Source: Bradyrhizobium agreste
GTDB taxonomy: Bacteria > Pseudomonadota > Alphaproteobacteria > Rhizobiales > Xanthobacteraceae
Assembly (NCBI RefSeq): GCF_016031625.1
Contig: NZ_JACCHP010000012.1
Location: forward strand, 62,001-126,000
DNA: 64,000 nt
Direction of reading: 5' to 3'
Position 1 is the stretch's first letter. Each line of letters begins with the position of its first letter. Of the stretch, positions 42,201-48,135 are shown piece after piece. The notes under the pieces are model-generated. The model was not told where the DNA came from, did not search any database, and saw only the letters and a program-made list of their open reading frames with translations. The position numbers were made by a program, and so were the translations under genes.

Positions 42201-42642
42201 CAGGGCCGAAAATCCCGGCGTGCTCGAAGTGCTCCCCGACGGCTGGCACGACACCGGCGACATCGTTTCGATCGACTCCGCGGGCTTCATCACCATCAAG
42301 GGCCGCGCCAAGCGCTTTGCCAAGATCGCAGGCGAAATGGTCTCGCTGTCGGCGGTCGAAGCCATCGCGGCGGCGTTGTGGCCGCAGGCCGGCTCGGTCG
42401 CGGTCTCGATCCCCGACCAGCGCAAGGGCGAGCGCATCGTGCTGCTGACGACCGAGAAGAATGCCGAGCGCAGCGCGATGCAGGCCCAGGCCAAGGCGAT
42501 CGGCGCCCCCGAGCTGACCGTGCCCGCGACGATCATGGTGGTCGACAAGGTGCCGCTGCTCGGCACCGGCAAGACCGACTATGTCACCGCGACGACGATG
42601 GCCCGCGAGCAGGCGTCGGCGCCGGAGCGCGAGGTGGCGTAA
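39238..42642 (+). CDS. aas: LplT-PlsC-AMP-ligase fusion: lysophospholipid flippase / acyl-ACP synthetase / acyltransferase
   Basis: An 1134-residue three-module protein. Residues 1-410: an MFS transporter like LplT (PLFWAQFFSALNDNVLKNALVI start, about 12 helices). About 430-620: a PlsC-type acyltransferase with NHVSLIDG (H-x4-D) and FPEGRITVSGS. About 640-1130: an AMP-forming acyl-ACP/CoA ligase with FTSGSEGTPKGVVLSHRN, YGVTETAPV and a late GWHDTGDIVS. In E. coli LplT and Aas are separate, and import and re-acylate lysophospholipids; here transport and repair are fused. ATG 39238 has a CAGGA site. Some databases call this family acyl-[ACP]-phospholipid O-acyltransferase. Confidence 0.93.
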   Translation: MIRELMSSRRFAPLFWAQFFSALNDNVLKNALVIILLYSAATGHGDALVTVAGAVFIFPYFILSGLGGQLADKYVKSVVARRLKFAEIFAACFAAAGFFLHSVPLLFAALALFGTIAALFGPVKYAMLPDQLELGELATGNALVEGATFMAILLGTVAGGQFVAGSAHMGWVASAVVVLAVVSWAFASRIPQTTPSAPELPVDANPWTSTVSLLRTLYADHRLWDGTVIVSWFWLVGAIVLSLLPALIKEVVGGTEGVVTLCLAIFAIGIAIGSLFAASLSHVRPNLALVPIGAIIMGCAGLDLAWAIGVTAKGHDITALGFATSFGGLRMLADFVAFAFGGGLFVVPSFAAVQAWSEPSERARIIAAGNVLQAAFMVVGSLFVALLQAAGLHVGWIFFGLGVASFGAVWFVLTKWGKEGVRDFGGLLFRALFRTEIRGLENLPPPGTRMLIAPNHVSLIDGPLLHAVLPIDASFAVDTGIAKAWWAKPFLRVVKHYTMDPTKPLAARDLIKLVAAGEPVVIFPEGRITVSGSLMKVYDGTAMIADKADAVVVPVRIEGAQRSYLSYLNSSQIKRSWFPRVTVTILPPVKLPVDETLKGKARRNAAGAALQDVMIDALVKNAMLDHTLFEALGHAYRDRDTGKVIIEDALGTKLTYRKLILGAQVLSRKLESGTAVGENVGVLLPNSAGVAVVFMALQNSGRVPAMLNFSAGPVNVTAAMNAAQVKTVLTSKAFIEKGKLDKLMTAISAEARVVYLEDVRASIGIADKIKGLLAGTAPRVPRQANDPAVVLFTSGSEGTPKGVVLSHRNILANAAQALARVDANANDKVFNVLPVFHSFGLTGGMMMPMLAGIPIYMYPSPLHYRIVPELIYQTGATILFGTDTFLTGYARSAHPYDFRTLRLVIAGAEAVKDRTRQVFMERYGIRILEGYGVTETAPVLAMNTPMANRPGTVGRLSPLMESRLDPVPGIEEGGRLSVRGPNVMLGYLRAENPGVLEVLPDGWHDTGDIVSIDSAGFITIKGRAKRFAKIAGEMVSLSAVEAIAAALWPQAGSVAVSIPDQRKGERIVLLTTEKNAERSAMQAQAKAIGAPELTVPATIMVVDKVPLLGTGKTDYVTATTMAREQASAPEREVA

Positions 42643-42665
42643 GAGGTTGCGAGACGGGCGGTGGG

Positions 42666-43766
42666 TCACGCCGCCGTCCGCCGCTCCTGCGCGTAACGCA
42701 CCAGCGCGGCAAAGCGATAGATGCCGTGCACGAACTTGCCGTAAGGCATGGTGATGAACAATGCGAACACGGCGCCGAGATGCAGCGCGAGCAGCGGTCC
42801 CATCGCGGCGGTCTCGCGCAGCACCAGCAGCAGCATTCCGGTGAGGCCGGTCAGGAACAGCATGGCGATGAAGCCGACATCCATGCCGTAGCTGAACTCA
42901 TCGAGCAGCGCCGGATCGCGCCGCATCTTGGCGGCGAACAGGCCGATCGGCCCGACGATCAGGCCGATGCCGCCGAGCGTGCCGAGCACCACGGGCAGGT
43001 CCCACCACGGATACGGCGCTTCGCGGCCGAGCAGATAGTGATAGAGCGTCGCAACAGACGTCGCTGCGAAGCAGAACAAGAAGCCGTAGAAGGTCAGGTG
43101 ATGATAGAGCTTGCGCCGGTCGGTCGGCTTGTCGTCCTCATTGTAGCAGCCGACGCCGCCGCCATCGAGATAGCGCAGCTCGCCGGCGTCGCGGATCGCC
43201 TGAAGGATCGAGCCGCGGTCGGCGCGGCCGCCGATCGGTGGGCCGATGTCGCGCCAGAAGGCACGCACGCTCATCACGAGGGCAAGGATCGCGTAAAGGA
43301 ATGCGGCGCCGAACAGCGCAGCCATCGCATTGTGCGGCATCAGCTTGTAGAAGGCGCCGGGGCCGGTGTGCACGCCGAACAACACGCTGCGGTCGTTCAG
43401 GGCGGCGAAGCCGAGAATGAAGGCCGCCATGCTGAGCGCGGCGGTGATGCTGATGACGAGGCCGTTGCGCGCGAAGGCCCCGGAGAGCGCACGCGGCCAG
43501 GCATAGGCCGCATAGGATTCCGCGCGCGCAACCGCCAGCGTCTTGGGAACGTTGACGTTGAACTCGTGCGGCGGCGAGAACTGGCAGTCGACGTAGCAGG
43601 CGCCGCAGGAATGGCAGAGATTGGCGAGATAGTTGAGATCGCCGTCGGAGAAGGCGCGGCGCATCTCCATGGCGGGAAATACGGCGCACAGGCCCTCGCA
43701 ATAGCGGCAGGAATTGCAGACCGTCATCAGACGGTCGGCCTCGTCGAGAATCCTAGTTCCGTGCAT
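42666..43766 (-). CDS. tcuB: Tricarballylate utilization protein B (membrane Fe-S electron carrier)
   Basis: A 366-residue protein. The N-terminal half has two Cys clusters (CNSCRYCEGLCAVFP and CHSCGACYVDCQFSPP) for two [4Fe-4S] centres, then about six membrane helices. In Salmonella TcuB reoxidises the FADH2 of TcuA and passes electrons to the membrane. The gene starts 14 bases inside tcuA. The chosen start 43766 (MHGTRILDEADRLMTVC) matches the family; the longer frame is not needed. No tcuC transporter is present. Confidence 0.92.
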   Translation of the reverse strand: MHGTRILDEADRLMTVCNSCRYCEGLCAVFPAMEMRRAFSDGDLNYLANLCHSCGACYVDCQFSPPHEFNVNVPKTLAVARAESYAAYAWPRALSGAFARNGLVISITAALSMAAFILGFAALNDRSVLFGVHTGPGAFYKLMPHNAMAALFGAAFLYAILALVMSVRAFWRDIGPPIGGRADRGSILQAIRDAGELRYLDGGGVGCYNEDDKPTDRRKLYHHLTFYGFLFCFAATSVATLYHYLLGREAPYPWWDLPVVLGTLGGIGLIVGPIGLFAAKMRRDPALLDEFSYGMDVGFIAMLFLTGLTGMLLLVLRETAAMGPLLALHLGAVFALFITMPYGKFVHGIYRFAALVRYAQERRTAA

Positions 43767-45144
43767 GTTTCGCCGCTTCCCGTCCTGCGATCCGCCCGAA
43801 CACGCTGCCAATGGTCATGCCCATGCCGGCCGCGTAGCCCTTGCCGAGCACATTGCCCGCCATGATCTCGCCGGCCGCGAACATGTTGGCGGACGGCTTG
43901 CCGTCCTTCATCAGCATTCGCGCCTCCTTGTTCACGCGCGTGCCGAGATAGGTGAAGGTGATGCCGGGCCGCACCGGATAGGCGAGAAAAGGCGGCGTCT
44001 CGATCCGGCGCGCCCAATGCGACTTGGGCGGCGTGATGCCCACCGTCACGCAATCGTCCAGAATGGTGTGGTCGAAGGTCCCGGGCCGCACCGCGGCGTT
44101 GAATTCGGTGATGGTCTTTTCCAACGCGGCCGGATCGAGCTCGAGCTTGCCCGCGAGCTCCGCAATCGTCTGTCCGGCGATCGGCGGGAACAGAGTCGGC
44201 ATGAAGCTGGTCACGACGGTGGAATCGAAGATGATGTAGGCGATCTGGTCGGGCTGCGCCGCGACCAGCCGGCCCCAGATCGCATAGCGCTTCGGCCAGA
44301 TGTCCTCGCCCTCGTCGTAGAAGCGCCGGGCGTGCTTGTTGACGACGATGCCGAACACGACGGAATCGTGGCGGGTGATGATGCCGCCGTCGAATTTCGG
44401 CGCGCGGGCATCGATCGCGACTGCATGACATTGCGTGGGATCGCCGACCTGCTGCACGCCACTGTCGAACAGCATCTTCAGGATCGAGCCGCGGTTATAG
44501 GGCGTGCCGCGGATCAGGAAGTTGTCGGCGGCCTCGCCCCAATATTGCTTGAGCCATTCGATGTTGGCCTCGAATCCGCCGGCCGCCGCCACCAGCGCCG
44601 TCGCGCGGATATCGGTCTCGCCCTTGATCGGCCGCTTGAGGCGCGCAGCCAGGAACATGCCGTGCTCGATCACGAGATCGGTGACCTCGGCGTCGTATTC
44701 GACGGCGACGCCGAGCCGTTCCGCGGTGAGATACAGCGCATTCAGCATCGCGCGGCCGCCGCCGAGGAAGAAGGAATTGGTGCGGCCGAGGCTCAGCGTG
44801 CCGCCGAGCGAAGGCTGCCAGCGTACGCCCTGCTCCACGATCCAATTCAGGATGTCCTTGGATTCGCGGATCATATGGCGCGCCAGCATCTCGTCGGTTT
44901 GCCCGCCGGTGACGCGCAGCAGGTCCTCCCAGAACTCCTCCTCGGTGTAGGGGCCGGTCAGGATTTCGGTCGCCGCATCATGGGCGCAGCGCATGTTGCG
45001 GGTGTGGCGGGTGTTGCCGCCGCGGTAGAACTTTGGCGCGCCTTCGAGCACGAGCACCGACGCTCCGCCGCGCCGCGCGCTGATCGCCGCGCACAGGGCC
45101 GCATTGCCGCCGCCGATCACCAGCACGTCGTATTTTCTGCTCAT
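43753..45144 (-). CDS. tcuA: FAD-dependent tricarballylate dehydrogenase
   Basis: A 463-residue flavoprotein that oxidises tricarballylate to cis-aconitate in Salmonella. N-terminal FAD fold DVLVIGGGNAALCAAISARRGGASVLVLE, fumarate-reductase-like middle (TLSLGRTNSFFLGGGRAMLNAL), and C-terminal GEIMAGNVLGKGYAAGMGMTIGSVFGRIAGREAA. The start at 45144 leaves two residues before the nucleotide fold. It is transcribed together with tcuB and divergent from a GntR regulator 150 bp away. Substrate assignment comes from the family; related carboxylates are possible. Confidence 0.9.
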   Translation of the reverse strand: MSRKYDVLVIGGGNAALCAAISARRGGASVLVLEGAPKFYRGGNTRHTRNMRCAHDAATEILTGPYTEEEFWEDLLRVTGGQTDEMLARHMIRESKDILNWIVEQGVRWQPSLGGTLSLGRTNSFFLGGGRAMLNALYLTAERLGVAVEYDAEVTDLVIEHGMFLAARLKRPIKGETDIRATALVAAAGGFEANIEWLKQYWGEAADNFLIRGTPYNRGSILKMLFDSGVQQVGDPTQCHAVAIDARAPKFDGGIITRHDSVVFGIVVNKHARRFYDEGEDIWPKRYAIWGRLVAAQPDQIAYIIFDSTVVTSFMPTLFPPIAGQTIAELAGKLELDPAALEKTITEFNAAVRPGTFDHTILDDCVTVGITPPKSHWARRIETPPFLAYPVRPGITFTYLGTRVNKEARMLMKDGKPSANMFAAGEIMAGNVLGKGYAAGMGMTIGSVFGRIAGREAAKHARN

Positions 45145-45224
45145 CCCGCCTGCCCGATGTGCCCAAAATTGGAGACATTCTTCCCGTAGGCGGGCTCGAT
45201 CGCGCCGATCCGCCATTGCGCACC

Positions 45225-45246
45225 TTTGTATACAAAGATATACAAC
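45225..45246. promoter_or_regulatory. Probable GntR operator in the tcuA/gntR intergenic region
   Basis: TTGTATACAA (45226-45235) is a perfect 10-bp palindrome, and a second GATATACAA copy of its half follows directly (45237-45245). TTGTATACAA-like sites are the typical targets of FCD-type GntR repressors. It lies about 80 bp from tcuA and 50 bp from the regulator start. Confidence 0.7.
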
Positions 45247-45293
45247 AATCATGCAAGCGGCATCTCCGCGTTGGAGAAACGCGTCGAGGGACA

Positions 45294-45977
45294 ATGGCCA
45301 GACGCCCGGCGAATTCAGGTGGAACGATCGCGCGCGGCGGCGGCGTTGCGCTCGGTGAAGCCGTGTTCCGCTCGTTGTGCGAGGCGCTGCAGGCCGGCAG
45401 CTACCGCGCCGGCGACCGCCTCCGGGAAGAAGAGGTCGCCCAGCGACTGAAGGTCAGCCGTACGCCGGTGCGCGAGGCACTGGGCCGGCTGGCGGCCCGC
45501 GGCTTTGTCGAGCCCGCCGGCGGCCGCGGCCTGATCGTACGCAGCCTCGACATCTCGGAGGTGCTCGAGCTCTACGCCATGCGCGAGATCATGGAGGGCG
45601 CTGCCGCGCGCCTTGCCGCGGAGCACGCTTCCGCGCCCGAGATCGATGCGCTCAGGGATATCGAGCAGGCCTTTGTTGAAGCGTCCGACACAGACGCCCC
45701 CGAGATGGCAAGGCTCAACCGCGCCTTTCACGAGGCCATCTGCCGCGCCGCGCGCAACCGCTATCTCGACAACGCCTCGCGCGAGTTGCAGGACTGGATC
45801 GCCCTGCTCGGTCCGACCACCTTCACCGTGACGGGACGCCCCTCGACCAGCCACGGCGAGCACCTGGCTATCATCGATGCCATTGCCGCGCGCGACGGCG
45901 ACAAGGCCGAACAACTCGCACGCGCGCATATCCGCGAAGCGCTGCGCTGCCGTCTCAAGCTGTTGCAGAAGCAATAG
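45294..45977 (+). CDS. GntR/FCD-family regulator of tcuAB
   Basis: A 227-residue regulator. Winged HTH (about 20-80): AVFRSLCEALQAGSYRAGDRLREEEVAQRLKVSRTPVREALGRLAARGFVEP. FCD ligand domain (about 95-220) with probable metal ligands in LNRAFHEAICRAARN, HGEHLAIIDAI and ARAHIREAL. FCD GntR proteins often sense organic acids such as citrate-type ligands. In Salmonella the tcu regulator is LysR-type, so the type differs here. An upstream longer frame crosses the operator and is rejected. Confidence 0.9.
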   Translation: MARRPANSGGTIARGGGVALGEAVFRSLCEALQAGSYRAGDRLREEEVAQRLKVSRTPVREALGRLAARGFVEPAGGRGLIVRSLDISEVLELYAMREIMEGAAARLAAEHASAPEIDALRDIEQAFVEASDTDAPEMARLNRAFHEAICRAARNRYLDNASRELQDWIALLGPTTFTVTGRPSTSHGEHLAIIDAIAARDGDKAEQLARAHIREALRCRLKLLQKQ

Positions 45978-46165
45978 GGCGTGTACTCATAAACGTCAGC
46001 TTCCGCGGGCCAAACGGAAGTCGCCCCAACTGTTCGGCATCTACTGCTTATGACCCAACTCGGAGCTCAGGCGGCAGCCTAAATAACCAGCAAAGCCAAT
46101 TGCTCCAGCTCGGATTCACGGTTAATTTGCTTGTCCTCGTCTGGGCAGACAAGCCGGAGGCGAAT

Positions 46166-47131
46166 ATGGCGCGATTCGGACTGGCCGCTCAGGCGGTAGG
46201 TGCACTCACCATAATTCTCCTATGCACGGCGAATGCGCACGCGCAGATCACCGACAAGCCGCCGTTTTGGGCCTACACTTACAACCCGCCCGATTTCAAG
46301 CCGCCGCCCGATGATGGCGAGCCTCGCCACGTTCCCGACAGCACGGTGAGCTATACAGTCCCACAAACGCGTGATCGTTTCCTGGCACCGGATTGGCACC
46401 CAGGTGACCACCCGCCGATGCCTACGGTCGTGGCGAGCGGCCGCCAGCCTGACGTCTACGCCTGCGGCTTCTGCCATCGTGCCTCTGGGACGGGTGGTCC
46501 GGAGAACGCTGACATCGCCGGCCTGCCAGTTGCCTATTTTATTCAGCAGATGCAGGACTACAGGAGCGGCAAACGCTCGACAGCACTGCCCGACCGCATT
46601 CCGCAAGCATGGATGATCTCGCTCGCCAAGGCGGCGAACGACGACGAGATCAAGGCGGCGGCTGAATATTTCGCTGCCATTAAGCCAAAGAAGCTGGTCG
46701 ACGTGGTGGAGACTGAGACCGTGCCGAAGCCGATTGTCGCCGGCTGGTTCTTCGTCACCAAAAACGATGAACGCGAGCCGATCGGCACGCGCATTATCGA
46801 GACGCCTGCGGACGTCGGCCGCTTCGTCAACCGCGACGCGCGCGTCCGCTTTACCGCCTACGTGCCCCCCGGCAGCGTCGCTACCGGCCACGGGCTGGCC
46901 ACGAAGCAGGAGATCGCCTGCGCCGCCTGCCATGGCGAGAAGCTGACCGGCACCGACATCGTGCCGGGCATCGCCGGGCGCTCGCCGACCTACATCTTCC
47001 GCCAGCTCTACGAATACCGGCACGGCTTCCGCGCTGGGCCGGAGAGCAAACCGATGATCGACGTGGTCAAAGCGCTCAACGAGGCAGACTTTTTGTCACT
47101 TGCCGCCTATCTCGCCACGCTGGAGCGGTGA
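46166..47131 (+). CDS. Exported di-haem cytochrome c
   Basis: A 321-residue protein. ATG 46166 has GGAGG six bases upstream and a signal peptide ending NAHA. Two haem c sites: CGFCH (about residue 103-107) and CAACH (about 252-256). The second follows a c4/c553-like layout with GIAGRSPTYIFRQLYEYRHGFR. The first domain carries a Pro-rich extension (PPDFKPPPDDGEPRHVPDS). Located in the periplasm, it would carry electrons to an oxidase or from a dehydrogenase, but no partner gene adjoins it. Flanks of about 190 and 230 bp show no other gene. Confidence 0.9.
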   Translation: MARFGLAAQAVGALTIILLCTANAHAQITDKPPFWAYTYNPPDFKPPPDDGEPRHVPDSTVSYTVPQTRDRFLAPDWHPGDHPPMPTVVASGRQPDVYACGFCHRASGTGGPENADIAGLPVAYFIQQMQDYRSGKRSTALPDRIPQAWMISLAKAANDDEIKAAAEYFAAIKPKKLVDVVETETVPKPIVAGWFFVTKNDEREPIGTRIIETPADVGRFVNRDARVRFTAYVPPGSVATGHGLATKQEIACAACHGEKLTGTDIVPGIAGRSPTYIFRQLYEYRHGFRAGPESKPMIDVVKALNEADFLSLAAYLATLER

Positions 47132-47364
47132 GGCGGCCGACGGTCACCCACTGACCTGTTATGTTTGGGCGGAGCGCAATGACGGGATCAGCGCCCGAGC
47201 CGAAATACTGACGCTCGCTTTGCCCTCGAAAGCGGGCATCATTTGCGTCTGTTGGCCCATCGCCGACCTCGGCACGGCGCCGGCCGACCGTCAGCTTTTG
47301 ACCCCGAAGCGAACCTCTTCCCAAACACTAGCGACGGTGATGCCGGTCATCCCTTCAATTGTCG

Positions 47365-47838
47365 TCAGGCAAGCACAACCGCGGCGATTGCCTTCGCGAC
47401 ATCCCGCACATCGGTCGGCTTCATCCGCACCTGCAAGCCGCGCTGGCCGCCATTGAGATAGACGAGATCGTGCGCGAGCGCGCTCTGCTCGATCACTGTG
47501 GCTATCTGCTTGCGTTGCCCGAACGGGCTGATTCCGCCGACCTTGTAGCCGGTGACGCGCTCGGCCTCGGGCGGCTTCATCATCTGCGCCGACTTGCCGC
47601 TCACGGCGGCGGCAAGCTTCTTCATCGAGACTTCCCGGTCGGAGGGGACGATGACGCAGACCGGCTTGCCGTCGACCAGCGCCATCAGCGTCTTCAGGAC
47701 GCGCGCCGGATCCTCGCCGAGCGCAGCGGCCGCCTGGAGCCCGATACTCTCGGCGTCGGGATCATAGTCGTAGGTGTGAACGGTGAAGGCAACACCGGCG
47801 GCTGCAAGTGCGTGTGTGGCGGGGGTGACTTTGGACAT
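47365..47838 (-). CDS. ybaK: YbaK-type Cys-tRNA(Pro)/aminoacyl-tRNA deacylase
   Basis: A 157-residue cytosolic editing enzyme that hydrolyses mischarged Cys-tRNA(Pro). The family pattern is intact: TPATHALAAAGVAFTVHTYDYD, AAALGEDPARVLKTLM with the catalytic Lys, VPSDREVSMKKLAAAV, and VGGISPFGQRKQIATVIE. Usual length for YbaK. It is downstream of the fds genes on the same strand but separated by about 300 bp of repeats, so probably transcribed alone. Confidence 0.93.
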   Translation of the reverse strand: MSKVTPATHALAAAGVAFTVHTYDYDPDAESIGLQAAAALGEDPARVLKTLMALVDGKPVCVIVPSDREVSMKKLAAAVSGKSAQMMKPPEAERVTGYKVGGISPFGQRKQIATVIEQSALAHDLVYLNGGQRGLQVRMKPTDVRDVAKAIAAVVLA

Positions 47839-47855
47839 GCGTCACATGTAGCACC

Positions 47856-48093
47856 GTCATTGCGAGGAGCGAAGCGACGACGCATCGACTGTGTGGGACA
47901 ACCTGTCACCACACAATAGCTGTCATCGCCCGGCTTGCCGCCTTCGCTGAAGCTTCGGCGAGCCGAGCGCGCCTGCAGGCCTCGGCGTAGCCTTGGCGAA
48001 GCCGAGACCGGGCGATCCAGTATTCCGTGACGTACTGCGATTGAACCGAAAGGCCGCGGCGTACTGGATTCCCCGCCTTCGCGGGGAATGACA
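47856..48093. repeat. Composite intergenic repeat
   Basis: The segment begins GTCATTGCGAGGAGCGAAGCG and ends CGCGGGGAATGAC. It contains TCGCCCGG (47926-47933) and CCGGGCGA as inverted arms around a Cys-rich-looking GC core, then a CCCCGC/GCGGGG hairpin. GTCATTGCGAGGAGCGAAGCGA and TTCCCCGC...GCGGGGAATGAC are two repeat styles that recur between genes in Bradyrhizobium. The composite fills the gap between fdsA stop and ybaK start (47839-48135) and may terminate the fds transcript. Confidence 0.65.
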
Positions 48094-48135
48094 GCGGGTT
48101 GTGTGGCAAGCCGTGCGCGATGACGAGGCAGTCCC

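Noticed and set aside
39259..42669. 1136-codon minus-strand frame opposite the aas-type gene
   Set aside because: Shadow of a gene with three clear domains; His/Arg/Asp/Gln-rich composition and no motif.
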